From the NCBI RefSeq assembly GCF_000759475.1, contig NZ_CP009454.1, forward strand, positions 1,116,001-1,180,000: a DNA stretch of 64,000 nt. The letters run 5' to 3'. A program made the position numbers and the translations under genes. Origin of the DNA: Pantoea rwandensis (GTDB lineage Bacteria; Pseudomonadota; Gammaproteobacteria; Enterobacterales; Enterobacteriaceae). Below, piece by piece: positions 30,434 to 40,012 of the stretch. The notes below the pieces were generated by a model. It had not been told where the DNA came from, made no database searches, and saw nothing but the letters and a program-made list of their open reading frames with translations. Position 1 is the first letter of the stretch; every line of letters begins with the position of its first letter.

Positions 30434-31996
30434 TTAATGTTCAGCCAACGCGCAGTGCGCGCTGTCCGGCAGCTGGCTGCCAATCATGGCGTCAGTCACC
30501 CGCCGGATATCGTCATCGTTAAAAAATGCACTCACATACACTGCCGGAATAGGCCCGGCGTTGAGATGGATAGTGGTGATCACTAAATCCACCGTCTGGT
30601 TCTGACAAAACGCGGCGTGATTGCTGGCGGAGACCACACCCGCAATTTCCCAGTCAGGGAACGCCCGCAAGATGCGGCTCTTCAGCAGATGCGACGTCCC
30701 CACGCCGCTGGAACACACCACCAGAATGCGTTTATGGGCAATTTGCCGCTCCAGCGCAGCCTGGAAATGCACGCAGAGATAACCGATTTCGTCGTCAGCC
30801 ACTGGCGAAAGCCCATAAGTGCGAGCGGTTAATTGCATCGCCTGTTGCGTTAACGAAAATATGCCCTTCATTTCCTGCTGAATATCCTCCAGCAGCGGAT
30901 TGCGAATATGAATGTGATATTTGAGTCGATTTAATAGTGGCTTTATATGCACCAGTAAGCCGTCAAATAATAATCGGTCCTGCGCTAAATCTTGCTGAAT
31001 AAAGGCTGCGAAACGATCAATTAATTCACAGGTTATTTTTACGGACTCTGCGGTGGAGAATTGATTATGCATCGGCGCATTATCGCCGCGCTCTTCCACC
31101 ACAATGCCGGATGACACGATATATTGATAAATAAAACCCACTTCATCGGCGGGCAGGGCGCAGCACATCCGCTGTTCAATCTGCGTCACCATTTGCTGGG
31201 CAATCAGTAAAATGCGCTGATCGAGATCCTGCATTGTGGCCAGGGTTGCCAATGCCAGCGCATTCCCCTGCGCCATGCGGTGCATCATGATCAGAATATG
31301 GGTGCAGAGATTCAGATACCAGGCATCGCCTAGCGGGTAACTGAGTTGCTGCTCCATCTGTTGCAGCAGCGTCTGCACAAAAGCCACATCCTCATCGCCA
31401 AAATAATGCACCAGTGCCTGCTGGCTGCCGGGATCTAGGCGCGGTAACAGCGGCGTGCCAGCGACGTTTTGCTGCATCACATCATTAATCAGGGAGACCA
31501 TTGCCTGACGCAGCGCCTGTTCGTTGCCTTCGATATGGGTGCCGCCTGGCCCACGTTGCAGCGTCAAACCCAGCGGCTGCAGCCACTCTTCAATCACCTT
31601 AAGGTCATTCACAATCGAGGCGTGGCTGATAAAATAGCGTTCCGACAGCTTACTGATCGAGGTTGCACGCGGCGCGTCACTCAGCAACTGCGAGGCAATT
31701 TTTACTCTGCGGCTGTTTTGCCCCAGCGCATCGGCACTGCTTTCATCGCCGTTGAGTTGCTGCTCCAGTTGCAGGCGCTGCTGGATATCATCAACCCGCA
31801 AACGCACGCCGCGGCCTGGGGTTTTCTCCAGCGTTAGTGACCAGCTACCAAGCCAGCTTTCCAGCCACTGCAGGTCGCGCTGAATCGTCTTTTCTGACAC
31901 GACCAACTGTAGGGCTAATTCTCTGATCGGCTGCGGTGCAGCATGTTGCAACAGCAGTTTGACTAAACGGTGTTGTCGCGAAGTCAGTATTTGCAT
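30434..31996 (-). CDS. PRD-domain transcriptional regulator of the PTS operon (MtlR/LicR/FrvR type)
   Basis: 520-residue regulator. It has two N-terminal helix-turn-helix domains (about 5-45 and 95-140), two PTS regulation domains with conserved histidines (about 195-300 and 320-418) and a C-terminal EIIB-like domain with Cys428 in VVCSSGVGTS. There is no CAT RNA-binding domain, so although the family is often labelled BglG antiterminator, this is a DNA-binding activator type. It is the first gene of the operon and would sense phosphorylation by HPr and the local EII proteins. It is preceded by a good CRP site at 32192. Confidence 0.9.
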   Translation of the reverse strand: MQILTSRQHRLVKLLLQHAAPQPIRELALQLVVSEKTIQRDLQWLESWLGSWSLTLEKTPGRGVRLRVDDIQQRLQLEQQLNGDESSADALGQNSRRVKIASQLLSDAPRATSISKLSERYFISHASIVNDLKVIEEWLQPLGLTLQRGPGGTHIEGNEQALRQAMVSLINDVMQQNVAGTPLLPRLDPGSQQALVHYFGDEDVAFVQTLLQQMEQQLSYPLGDAWYLNLCTHILIMMHRMAQGNALALATLATMQDLDQRILLIAQQMVTQIEQRMCCALPADEVGFIYQYIVSSGIVVEERGDNAPMHNQFSTAESVKITCELIDRFAAFIQQDLAQDRLLFDGLLVHIKPLLNRLKYHIHIRNPLLEDIQQEMKGIFSLTQQAMQLTARTYGLSPVADDEIGYLCVHFQAALERQIAHKRILVVCSSGVGTSHLLKSRILRAFPDWEIAGVVSASNHAAFCQNQTVDLVITTIHLNAGPIPAVYVSAFFNDDDIRRVTDAMIGSQLPDSAHCALAEH

Positions 31997-32407
31997 TCGG
32001 TCACCCTTTATTTTGGCAAAGCGTTTTTAAGATTATTTCCTCGTTATCTATTTCTTCATGCCAGAAATCAGGAGCGCAATATTGATGTCTTATGGAGTAT
32101 AAATTTAGGAAAGGACGGTGTAAGCAACAATACTAAATGTTGTCCATGATTACGGACAGCTTTAATACACCTGAAATCGTTAATAATTAATTGCGATCCT
32201 GCTCACATATTAATTGGGATATTAATTGTGATATTGCTCTCATTCCTTTTTCATTTTCCAACCGATATCACGTTATTTAATGCCTTACGATTCTGCCTGC
32301 GGTCATTGGCTTCCCTGTGACTAACTCGCACGAATAAGGTACTATCCTCGCCAAATGAGCGCCGGATGCCCCGCCGTTGCGGGCCACGAAGTGAGGATGC
32401 GAGCTTA
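31997..32407. promoter_or_regulatory. Divergent AT-rich control region between the PTS operon and parC
   Basis: A 411-bp non-coding stretch. It contains an inverted repeat TGTCC-N8-GGACA at 32141-32158, the CRP sites listed separately, and near the right end TACTAT at 32340-32345, a possible -10 for parC. No open frame with gene-like features is seen. Confidence 0.6.
32192..32207 (-). promoter_or_regulatory. CRP-binding site upstream of the PTS operon
   Basis: TGCGA-TCCTGC-TCACA matches the CRP core TGTGA-N6-TCACA at nine of ten positions, with A/T-rich flanks. A second, weaker site TGTGA-TATTGC-TCTCA lies at 32227-32242. They sit 195-230 bp before the regulator gene, as expected for catabolite control of a sugar operon. 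Confidence 0.65.
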
Positions 32408-34681
32408 ATGAGCGAATTGACGCAGGATGGTGCAGAGCGTCTTGCCCTGCACAAATTTACGGAAAACGCGTACCTGAACTACTCCATGTACGTGATCATG
32501 GACCGCGCACTGCCGTATATCGGCGATGGTCTGAAACCGGTGCAGCGTCGTATTGTTTACGCGATGTCGGAACTGGGCCTCAACGCCAGCGCCAAATTCA
32601 AAAAATCTGCCCGTACCGTGGGTGACGTATTAGGTAAATACCATCCGCACGGCGACAGCGCCTGTTATGAAGCGATGGTATTGATGGCGCAGCCGTTCTC
32701 CTATCGCTATCCGCTGGTGGATGGACAGGGTAACTGGGGTGCACCGGACGATCCCAAATCCTTCGCCGCGATGCGTTACACCGAATCACGCCTGTCCAAA
32801 TATGCCGAGATTTTGCTGGGCGAGCTGGGACAAGGCACGGTGGATTATATCCCCAACTTCGACGGCACCATGCAGGAGCCGAAGATGTTGCCGGCGCGTC
32901 TGCCGAACATCCTGCTGAACGGCACCACCGGTATCGCCGTGGGCATGGCCACCGATATTCCTCCGCACAACCTGCGTGAAGTGGCGGAAGCGGCGGTGAA
33001 GCTGATCGACAAACCCAACGCCACGCTGGATGAGTTGCTGGATATTGTGCAGGGCCCGGATTATCCGACCGAAGCCGAGATCATCACGCCGCGCAGCGAG
33101 ATCCGTAAGATCTACCAAAGCGGGCGCGGTTCGATCCGTCAGCGCGCGGTATGGAAGAAAGAAGACGGCGATGTGGTGATCACGGCACTGCCGCACCAGG
33201 TTTCCGGTGCGCGCGTGCTGGAGCAGATCGCCAACCAGATGCGCAATAAAAAGCTGCCGATGGTGGAAGATCTGCGTGATGAATCCAACCATGAGAACCC
33301 AACGCGTCTGGTGATTGTGCCGCGCTCCAATCGCGTGGATGTGGAGCAGGTGATGAATCATCTGTTTGCCACCACCGATCTGGAAAAGAGCTATCGCGTT
33401 AACCTGAATATGATCGGACTGGATAACCGTCCGGCGGTGAAAAACCTGCTGGAGATCCTGTCTGAATGGCTGGTGTACCGTCGCGATACCGTGACGCGCC
33501 GCCTGAACTATCGCTTAGAGCGCGTGCTGCGCCGCCTGCATATCCTCGAAGGTTTGCTGGTGGCGTTCCTCAACATTGATGAAGTGATTCACATCATCCG
33601 TACTGAGGACGAGCCTAAGCAAGTACTGATGTCGCGCTTTGAACTCAGCGACACGCAAGCCGAATCCATTCTGGAACTGAAACTGCGCCATCTCGCCAAA
33701 CTGGAAGAGATGAAGATTCGCGGTGAGCAGGCGGAGCTGGAGAAAGAGCGCGATCAGCTGCAGGCGATTCTGGCGTCCGAACGCAAGATGAGTAACCTGC
33801 TGAAGAAAGAATTGCTGGCAGACAGCCAGACCTACGGTGACGATCGTCGTTCGCCGCTGCATGAGCGTGAAGAAGCTAAAGCGCTGAGCGAAACTGAGCT
33901 GGTGAGTGCCGAGCCGGTAACGATTGTGCTGTCGCAGATGGGCTGGGTGCGCAGCGCCAAAGGCCACGATATCGATCCAACCGGTCTCAGTTACAAAGCC
34001 GGTGACAGTTACCTCGCCGCCGCCCGCGGTAAGAGCAACCAGCCCGTGGCCTTTATCGACTCCACCGGCCGTAGCTATACGCTGGATCCGACCTCGTTGC
34101 CGTCGGCGCGCGGGCAGGGCGAGCCGCTAACCGGCAAACTGACGCCACCGCCAGGTGCCGCGTTTGAACAGGTGCTGATGGAAGCGGACGACCAGAAACT
34201 GTTGATGGCCTCCGATGCGGGTTACGGCTTTATCTGTACCTTTGCCGATTTGATTTCGCGCAACCGCGCCGGTAAAGCGCTGCTAACGTTGCCAGACAAT
34301 GCCAAAGTGATGACGCCAATGGCGGTGCATTCGGGCGATGATATGCTGCTGGCGATTACCCAGGCCGGACGTATGTTGATGTTCCCGGTGGGCGATCTGC
34401 CACAGATGTCGAAAGGCAAAGGTAATAAAATCATCTCTATTCCATCAGCGGATGCCGCTGCGGGCGTGGATAAGCTGCAGTGGTTGCTGATTCTGCCGCC
34501 GGGCAGTTCGATCACCCTGTATGTCGGCAAACGTAAGCTGATCATGCGTGATGAGGATCTGCAAAAAGTGCGTGCCGATCGCGGTCGTCGTGGCAGCGTG
34601 TCGCGTGGCCTGCAGCGCATTGATAGCGTAGAAGTGAATGCGCCAGCGCGCCCGAAAAGTGACGCCAGTAGCGAAGAATAA
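32408..34681 (+). CDS. parC: DNA topoisomerase IV subunit A ParC
   Basis: DNA-cleaving subunit of topoisomerase IV. The 757 residues start [20 protein letters not shown]; the in-frame extension to 32366 is rejected because ATG 32408 gives the family start. The winged-helix CAP domain carries the catalytic Tyr124 in RYTE. In the quinolone-resistance region [12 protein letters not shown] the residues equivalent to E. coli Ser80 and Glu84 (here Ser84 and Glu88) are wild type. The C-terminal beta-pinwheel is complete. Partner parE is at 20237. plsC follows after 38 bp. Confidence 0.97.
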   Translation: MSELTQDGAERLALHKFTENAYLNYSMYVIMDRALPYIGDGLKPVQRRIVYAMSELGLNASAKFKKSARTVGDVLGKYHPHGDSACYEAMVLMAQPFSYRYPLVDGQGNWGAPDDPKSFAAMRYTESRLSKYAEILLGELGQGTVDYIPNFDGTMQEPKMLPARLPNILLNGTTGIAVGMATDIPPHNLREVAEAAVKLIDKPNATLDELLDIVQGPDYPTEAEIITPRSEIRKIYQSGRGSIRQRAVWKKEDGDVVITALPHQVSGARVLEQIANQMRNKKLPMVEDLRDESNHENPTRLVIVPRSNRVDVEQVMNHLFATTDLEKSYRVNLNMIGLDNRPAVKNLLEILSEWLVYRRDTVTRRLNYRLERVLRRLHILEGLLVAFLNIDEVIHIIRTEDEPKQVLMSRFELSDTQAESILELKLRHLAKLEEMKIRGEQAELEKERDQLQAILASERKMSNLLKKELLADSQTYGDDRRSPLHEREEAKALSETELVSAEPVTIVLSQMGWVRSAKGHDIDPTGLSYKAGDSYLAAARGKSNQPVAFIDSTGRSYTLDPTSLPSARGQGEPLTGKLTPPPGAAFEQVLMEADDQKLLMASDAGYGFICTFADLISRNRAGKALLTLPDNAKVMTPMAVHSGDDMLLAITQAGRMLMFPVGDLPQMSKGKGNKIISIPSADAAAGVDKLQWLLILPPGSSITLYVGKRKLIMRDEDLQKVRADRGRRGSVSRGLQRIDSVEVNAPARPKSDASSEE

Positions 34682-34719
34682 GACTGACCAGGCAATGGAT
34701 TGCCCAACTTGAGGAAGCT

Positions 34720-35457
34720 ATGTTACTAATTATACGCACGATTATTGTTATCGTTTATTCGATTTTGGTGTGCATCTTCGGCAGTATCTGGTGTTTGTTC
34801 TCACCGCGTAATCCCCGCCATGTGGCGACGTTCGGCCATATGTTTGGTCGCCTGTCGACGGTGTTTGGCGTCAAAGTCGAACTGCGCAAACCCGTTGACG
34901 CGGAGAACTATGGCAATGCGATTTACATTGCCAACCATCAGAACAATTACGACATGATCACGGCGGCGAAGATCGTGCAGCCGACCACGGTCACCGTCGG
35001 CAAAAAGAGCCTGCTGTGGATCCCGTTCTTTGGTCAACTCTACTGGCTGACCGGTAATTTGCTGATTGACCGTGATAACCGCGCCAAAGCGCATGGCACC
35101 ATCGGTGAACTGGTCGAGCAGTTTAATAAAAAGAAGATTTCATTCTGGATGTTTCCGGAAGGCACCCGCAGCCGTGGCCGTGGTTTACTGCCGTTTAAAA
35201 CCGGTGCGTTTCACGCTGCGGTGGCAGCAGGTGTGCCGATAATCCCTGTGGTGGTGTCGAATACCCACGGCAAAGTGAAACTTAATCGCTGGAACAACGG
35301 CCTGGTGATTGTTGAAATGCTGCCGCCAGTGGATACCAAGCAGTTTGAAACCACCTCGGTGCGCAAATTAGCCACCCACTGCCGCGAATTAATGTCTGCT
35401 AAGCTGGAAGAATTGAACGCCGAAGTCGCCGAACGCGAAAAAAACGGTAAACTCTAG
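34720..35457 (+). CDS. plsC: 1-acyl-sn-glycerol-3-phosphate acyltransferase PlsC
   Basis: Inner-membrane enzyme that adds the second acyl chain to make phosphatidic acid. The 245 residues show an N-terminal hydrophobic helix (LLIIRTIIVIVYSILVCIFG), the catalytic NHQNNYD (H-x4-D), the VGKKSLLWIPFFGQLYWLTG block, and FPEGTRSRGRGLLPFKTGAFH, which binds glycerol-phosphate. GAGGAAGC lies before ATG 34720. Co-directional with parC and ftsP, the E. coli order. Confidence 0.97.
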   Translation: MLLIIRTIIVIVYSILVCIFGSIWCLFSPRNPRHVATFGHMFGRLSTVFGVKVELRKPVDAENYGNAIYIANHQNNYDMITAAKIVQPTTVTVGKKSLLWIPFFGQLYWLTGNLLIDRDNRAKAHGTIGELVEQFNKKKISFWMFPEGTRSRGRGLLPFKTGAFHAAVAAGVPIIPVVVSNTHGKVKLNRWNNGLVIVEMLPPVDTKQFETTSVRKLATHCRELMSAKLEELNAEVAEREKNGKL

Positions 35458-35462
35458 CCATC

Positions 35463-35487
35463 CACGGGGCAGAAACGCTGCCCCGTG
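35463..35487 (+). terminator. Hairpin after plsC
   Basis: CACGGGGCAG/CTGCCCCGTG with loop AAACG, a perfect 10-bp stem without a T run. It lies in the 109-bp gap before ftsP. Confidence 0.5.
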
Positions 35488-35566
35488 CTCATCACAGCAA
35501 AAACTCACTAACAAGAACAACATGGACACGGCGTCTTCACGCCCCGCTCAAAAGGTCTGAAGTTTT

Positions 35567-36994
35567 ATGTCTTGCAGCAGACGTCAGTTTATTCAGCTTT
35601 CCGCCGGTGTTGCGCTGGCGACCAGTAGTATGCCTTATGCCGCCTACGCTGCGGCCCCGATGGGCGATGTGCCGCTTCCTGTTCCGCCACTGCTTGAATC
35701 TCGCCGTGGCCAGCCGCTCTTTCTGACGCTGCAACGCAGCCATTGGTCATTTAGCGGTAATAGCAATAAAGTGCCGGTCTGGGGCATTAATGGCATGTAC
35801 CTCGGCCCCACGGTGCGCGTCTACAGCGGCGATGATGTGAAGCTGATTTACAGCAACCGTCTCAACGAACCGGTGGCGATGACGGTCAGCGGATTGCAGG
35901 TGCCGGGCGCCTTAATGGGCGGTGCGCCGCGCATGATGTCAGCTGGCGTTGACTGGGCGCCGGTATTGCCGGTTCGTCAGGGTGCATCGACCTTGTGGTA
36001 TCACGCCAATACGCCAAATCGTATGGCGCCACACGTCTACAATGGCCTGGCGGGCATGTGGCTGATTGAAGATGACGTCAGCAAAGCGCTGCCGTTACCT
36101 AAGCACTATGGCGTTGATGACTTCCCGCTGATTATCCAGGACAAGCGTCTCGATAACTTTGCCACGCCGGTTTATAACCCACCCTCAGACGGCGGTTTCC
36201 TCGGGGATACGTTGCTGGTCAACGGCGTGCAGAATCCGTATGTCGAGGTGTCGCGTGGTTGGGTGCGTCTGCGCCTGTTGAATGCTTCGAACGCGCGTCG
36301 CTTTGATTTGAGCTTCTCGGATAATCGTCCGTTTACCGTGATTGCCAGCGATCAAGGCTTCCTGCCTGCGCCCGTTGCGGTGCAAACGCTGTCGCTGGCA
36401 CCCGGTGAACGCCGTGAAGTGCTGGTGGATATGTCGCAGGGCGATGAAGTCTCGATTACGGCAGGGACTGCGGCGGGCCTGATGGATCGCCTGCGGGGTC
36501 TGTTTGAACCTTCCTCCATTCTCGCCAACACGCTGGTTCTGAGCCTGCGCCCGACCGGCTTACTGCCGCTGGTTACCGACAATCTGCCGATGCGCTTATT
36601 AGCGGATCAGATTCTGGATGGTGTGGCGGTGCGCACGCGCGAATTCCGCATTGGCGACAGTGTGCCGGGCATCAATGGCGCACTCTGGGACATGAGCCGC
36701 ATCGACACCACGGTGCAGCAGGGCACCTTTGAACGCTGGATTATTCACGCCGATCGTCCACAGTCGCTGCATATTCAGGGCGTGATGTTCCTGATCAAGA
36801 GCGTCAATGGCGCACAGCCGATGGGCGAGGATCGCGGCTGGAAAGATACGGTGTGGGTGGATGGTGATGTCGAATTATTGGTGAGCTTCCCACAGAGTTC
36901 GTCGGATCACTTCCCGTTTGTCTACTACAGCCAGACGCTGGAGTTAGCCGATCGCGGCACGGCGGGGCAGCTACAGGTCAATCCCGTCCCTTAA
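35567..36994 (+). CDS. ftsP: Cell division protein FtsP (SufI)
   Basis: Tat-exported periplasmic protein of the multicopper-oxidase fold that stabilises the divisome under stress and binds no copper. The 475 residues start with the twin-arginine signal CSRRQFIQLSAGVALATSS, cleaved near YAAYAA. Three cupredoxin domains follow. The copper-ligand histidine clusters of true multicopper oxidases (HxH, HCHxxxH) are missing: for example the C-terminal block reads DHFPFVYYSQTLELADRG, as expected for FtsP. Confidence 0.95.
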   Translation: MSCSRRQFIQLSAGVALATSSMPYAAYAAAPMGDVPLPVPPLLESRRGQPLFLTLQRSHWSFSGNSNKVPVWGINGMYLGPTVRVYSGDDVKLIYSNRLNEPVAMTVSGLQVPGALMGGAPRMMSAGVDWAPVLPVRQGASTLWYHANTPNRMAPHVYNGLAGMWLIEDDVSKALPLPKHYGVDDFPLIIQDKRLDNFATPVYNPPSDGGFLGDTLLVNGVQNPYVEVSRGWVRLRLLNASNARRFDLSFSDNRPFTVIASDQGFLPAPVAVQTLSLAPGERREVLVDMSQGDEVSITAGTAAGLMDRLRGLFEPSSILANTLVLSLRPTGLLPLVTDNLPMRLLADQILDGVAVRTREFRIGDSVPGINGALWDMSRIDTTVQQGTFERWIIHADRPQSLHIQGVMFLIKSVNGAQPMGEDRGWKDTVWVDGDVELLVSFPQSSSDHFPFVYYSQTLELADRGTAGQLQVNPVP

Positions 36995-36999
36995 GAAAA

Positions 37000-37023
37000 A
37001 AGGTGCGCAGCGATGCGCACCTT
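37000..37023. terminator. Terminator between convergent ftsP and dkgA
   Basis: AAGGTGCGCA/TGCGCACCTT around a GCGA (GNRA) loop. The A run just upstream becomes a T run on the minus strand, so it is an intrinsic terminator for dkgA and a hairpin end for ftsP. Confidence 0.8.
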
Positions 37024-37150
37024 ACAAGAGATCGCCAAATTGACAGGGTCACGATGCATAGCGATCCGCACATGACCGCACGACTGTTGTTAAGCCAATG
37101 CAGGCGAGCACGCGCTAGCCGTATCCGCCTGGCGTTTAAACTGTGCCGAC

Positions 37151-37978
37151 TTACCCGTTAAAGCTCTCCGGATCCGGCCCCAAACGATTTCCTTTATCCA
37201 GCTTAGTCATCTCGCTGATCTCGGGTTTTTCCAGTCTGAAGTCGAACACCTGGAAGTTTTCACGAATACGTTCCGGCGTCACCGATTTTGGAATCACCAC
37301 TAATCCGCTATCCAGATGCCAGCGAATCACAATCTGCGCTGGCGTTTTACTGTATTTCTTCGCCAACTCGCGAATGATCTCCTGATCGAATACCCCTTTA
37401 CCGCCTTGCGCCAGCGGGCTCCAGGATTCGGTCTGAATCTGATGCAGTGCGTTCCAGGCATGCAGCGTGCGCTGTTGCAGCATGGGATGCAGCTCAATCT
37501 GATTCACCACCGGCGAGACGCCTGTTTCATCGATCAGGCGTTTAAGATGGGCTTCATGGAAGTTACAGACGCCAATGCTTTTGGTTAAGCCCTGCTGCTG
37601 CAGCTCAATCATCTTTTTCCAGGCTTCAACGTAGTGATCTTTTTCCGGGCACGGCCAGTGCATCAGATAGAGATCGACACTCTCCAGTTGCAGCTTCTTC
37701 AGGCTGGTTTCAATCGCCTGCTGGCCGTTCTGCTGATCGTCATTCCACAGTTTGGTGGTAATGAAAATGTCTTCGCGTGCGACATCGGTGTCCTGCAGTG
37801 CCTGACCGACGGCTTCCTCATTTTTGTAGATGGCGGCGGTATCAATCGAGCGATAGCCTACTTTTAAAGCCTCGACAATCGCCGCCCGGGCATCCTCGAT
37901 ACTCGCTTGCCAGACACCGAGTCCGAGTTGCGGCATCATATTGCCGTCGTGCAGTTTGATAATGGGTTGCTCTGCCAT
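37151..37978 (-). CDS. dkgA: 2,5-diketo-D-gluconate reductase A (aldo-keto reductase)
   Basis: NADPH-dependent aldo-keto reductase that reduces 2,5-diketo-gluconate and also methylglyoxal and other aldehydes. The 275 residues match E. coli DkgA in length and sequence, with the catalytic tetrad D46, Y51, K76 and H107 and the cofactor-binding block VIPKSVTPERI near the C-terminus. The gene is divergent from the AraC-type regulator. In E. coli yqhD lies between the regulator and dkgA; here it is missing. Regulation by the neighbouring YqhC-like activator is likely. Confidence 0.95.
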   Translation of the reverse strand: MAEQPIIKLHDGNMMPQLGLGVWQASIEDARAAIVEALKVGYRSIDTAAIYKNEEAVGQALQDTDVAREDIFITTKLWNDDQQNGQQAIETSLKKLQLESVDLYLMHWPCPEKDHYVEAWKKMIELQQQGLTKSIGVCNFHEAHLKRLIDETGVSPVVNQIELHPMLQQRTLHAWNALHQIQTESWSPLAQGGKGVFDQEIIRELAKKYSKTPAQIVIRWHLDSGLVVIPKSVTPERIRENFQVFDFRLEKPEISEMTKLDKGNRLGPDPESFNG

Positions 37979-38099
37979 AGTTGCTCCTTATCTGTCGCAG
38001 TGACTTACCGTAAAAGCGCTGAGGTTAAGTCTAGTCAACAAACTCAACCGCAGGATCATTGTGGCAATCACCTCGCCCTTTTACCCTGGTCATTTCTGC

Positions 38100-38119
38100 C
38101 AGAATCTTGCCTGATTCTG
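38100..38119. promoter_or_regulatory. Inverted repeat in the dkgA-yqhC divergent region
   Basis: CAGAATC-TTGCCT-GATTCTG, a perfect 7-bp inverted repeat about 65 bp before yqhC. A candidate operator for the AraC-type regulator; the role is inferred only from position. Confidence 0.4.
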
Positions 38120-38183
38120 CTGAAGGGTGGAGCTTTGAGCAGCATTGCGGCACACTGATTTTTTTGCTGCCTGAGAGTGATCC

Positions 38184-39092
38184 ATGCCGAACGATGCCCT
38201 TTGCCGCCAGCTGGCGCAGCGCGTGACCGCGCTAATGAATGATGCGCGTAAGCCGCTATGCGCCGTGGAAAACGTCAAGCTCATCTACGCCTGCGAAACA
38301 CTTCCACGCACACCGATGATGTATCAACCCGGCATTGTGATTCTTTTTCAGGGGCGTAAAACCGGTTATCTCGGCAGCACGGTGTTTCATTACGACGCCA
38401 CGAAGTATTTGATGCTGACCGTACCGCTGCCGGTGGAATGCGAAACCGAAGCCACCCCGGAAGAGCCGCTGGCCGGCATGTGCCTGAGCGTGGATATCGC
38501 CAGCTTACAGGATCTATTGATGGATATCGGCGACGACGAACAATTTCAGCCGCAGTTGCATACTTCCGGTATCCATTCGGCGTTTATGAGTGAAGAGATG
38601 CTGTGCGCTGCCGAGCGTTTGCTGGATGCGATGAGCCATCCGCGTGATGCGCGCGTGCTGGGACCACAGCTGGTGCGGGAAATTATCTACTATGTGCTCA
38701 CCGGCCCGATTGGCGGTGCGCTGCTGTCGCTGGTGAATCGTCAGACCCAGTTCAGTCAGATTGCGCGCGCCTTACGCCGCATCGAAAGCCATTTCGCCGA
38801 AAGTCTCAGCGTCGATATGCTGGCTGCTGAAGTGAACATGAGCGTTTCGGCGTTCCATCACAACTTCAAAGCCGTCACCCAGACCTCGCCGCTGCAATAT
38901 CTGAAGCGCTATCGTCTGCATCAGGCACGATTGATGATGTTGCAGGATGGGATGAAAGCCAGTGCGGCAGCGGTGCGCGTGGGCTATGAAAGCCCTTCGC
39001 AATTCTCGCGGGAGTTTAAGCGCTATTTCGGCGTGACGCCGGGAGAGGAAGCCAGCCGCGTGCGCCAAACGTTGCCGTTTGACGCTGCCTGA
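38184..39092 (+). CDS. yqhC: AraC-family regulator, YqhC-like
   Basis: 302-residue activator with an N-terminal AraC_N ligand domain (about 20-190: [22 protein letters not shown]) and a C-terminal double helix-turn-helix (about 195-295: [48 protein letters not shown]). E. coli YqhC activates yqhD-dkgA in response to aldehydes; position beside dkgA and before yghB supports the same identity. Its last codons (LPFDAA) and stop are partly copied 69 bp downstream. Confidence 0.85.
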   Translation: MPNDALCRQLAQRVTALMNDARKPLCAVENVKLIYACETLPRTPMMYQPGIVILFQGRKTGYLGSTVFHYDATKYLMLTVPLPVECETEATPEEPLAGMCLSVDIASLQDLLMDIGDDEQFQPQLHTSGIHSAFMSEEMLCAAERLLDAMSHPRDARVLGPQLVREIIYYVLTGPIGGALLSLVNRQTQFSQIARALRRIESHFAESLSVDMLAAEVNMSVSAFHHNFKAVTQTSPLQYLKRYRLHQARLMMLQDGMKASAAAVRVGYESPSQFSREFKRYFGVTPGEEASRVRQTLPFDAA

Positions 39093-39215
39093 ACAAATAC
39101 AGATCAATGTGCATTGAAAGAAATGGCACTGCGCTATGGGTTGCTGTTTGACGCCATCTGAACGGCCAAATGTGCATCAATGCGCGCGCGACGAAACGGC
39201 ACTGAACCATTGAAG
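39071..39215 (+). repeat. Degenerate 69-bp tandem duplication of the yqhC 3' end
   Basis: The segment beginning GTTGCCGTTTGACGC at 39071 is repeated at 39140 as GTTGCTGTTTGACGC; 20 of the first 24 bases agree, including the stop codon context TCTGAAC/CCTGAAC. Both copies end with AAATGGCACTG or AAACGGCACTG. A third GGGTTGCC begins the hairpin that follows. Confidence 0.75.
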
Positions 39216-39236
39216 GGTTGCCATTAATGGCAACCC
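39215..39236. terminator. 22-bp perfect palindrome between yqhC and yghB
   Basis: Arms GGGTTGCCAT and ATGGCAACCC around TA, between convergent genes. No T run is present on either strand. Confidence 0.6.
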
Positions 39237-39244
39237 GAACCGAA

Positions 39245-39907
39245 TTAGCTCGTTTTCTGGCGGCGTTTTTTCCAGATCACCACGATGCTGCCGGTCAGAC
39301 CGACAAACAGCAACACCATCGGCAGCACCATCAGCACTGCCATCACCTGATCTTCGTGACGCTTGATAAACGGCACCTGACTGATGCCATAGCCCATGGC
39401 GACCACAATCCCGACCCACAGCGCGCCGCTCAGCCAGTTAAACAGCTGGAAACGCCCATTCTGTAAACCCGAAATGCCTGCCATGGTCGGCAGCAATGTG
39501 CGAACAAACGCCAGGAAACGCCCGACCAGCAGCGCCATCAAACCGTGGCGGTTAAACAGATTCCAGGCGCGCTGATGATATTGCGCCGGTAAATGCATCA
39601 ACCAGCTTTTCACCATCCGCGTATTGCCCAGCCATCGCCCCTGTAAATAACTCAACCAGCAGCCCAGGCTGGCGGCAGTGGTCAGAATCACCATCGTGGG
39701 CACGAAATCCATCACGCCTTTGGCAATCATGGCACCTGCGAGCAGCAACAGGCTGTCACCCGGCAGAAAAGAGGCAGGTAACAAACCGTTTTCCAAAAAC
39801 AGCGTTAAAAACATCACGCCGTAGACAATCCACACGACATCCGGATTGGCCAGCGCGGCAAAATCCTGATGCCAGAGCGCGTGGACAATCTCATGTAAAA
39901 CACCCAT
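39245..39907 (-). CDS. yghB: DedA-family membrane protein YghB
   Basis: Inner-membrane DedA protein, 220 residues; family members affect membrane lipid balance, proton-motive-force-dependent export and cell division, and are related to undecaprenyl-phosphate flippases. Motifs include the [20 protein letters not shown] re-entrant block and [16 protein letters not shown] with the essential Arg. About five hydrophobic segments and a basic tail (KKRRQKTS) are seen. Position between yqhC and metC is the same as in E. coli. Confidence 0.94.
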   Translation of the reverse strand: MGVLHEIVHALWHQDFAALANPDVVWIVYGVMFLTLFLENGLLPASFLPGDSLLLLAGAMIAKGVMDFVPTMVILTTAASLGCWLSYLQGRWLGNTRMVKSWLMHLPAQYHQRAWNLFNRHGLMALLVGRFLAFVRTLLPTMAGISGLQNGRFQLFNWLSGALWVGIVVAMGYGISQVPFIKRHEDQVMAVLMVLPMVLLFVGLTGSIVVIWKKRRQKTS

Positions 39908-40012
39908 CTGCTATCCCATCGAGTCACAAGGATTCTATTTTAACCATCTGTGGCATCGCAGACGTTGATCTCACCGATGCGGCACGAAATGGTTTAGGTT
40001 TTGTTTAAATAT

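Noticed and set aside
30434..31996. RNA antiterminator of the BglG type
   Set aside because: The protein has helix-turn-helix domains at its N-terminus and no CAT RNA-binding domain, and no antiterminator/terminator pair was found in the operon leader.
32320..32335. TGTGACTAACTCGCAC as a CRP site before parC
   Set aside because: Only the left half matches; the right half CGCAC is far from TCACA.
35567..36994. Multicopper oxidase
   Set aside because: The histidine clusters that bind copper are missing, matching FtsP instead.
37301..37390. Quinolone or drug-resistance changes in the topoisomerase genes
   Set aside because: ParC positions equivalent to Ser80 and Glu84 are wild type, and no change in the ParE signature blocks was noticed; the interval given here is only a neutral placeholder in dkgA.
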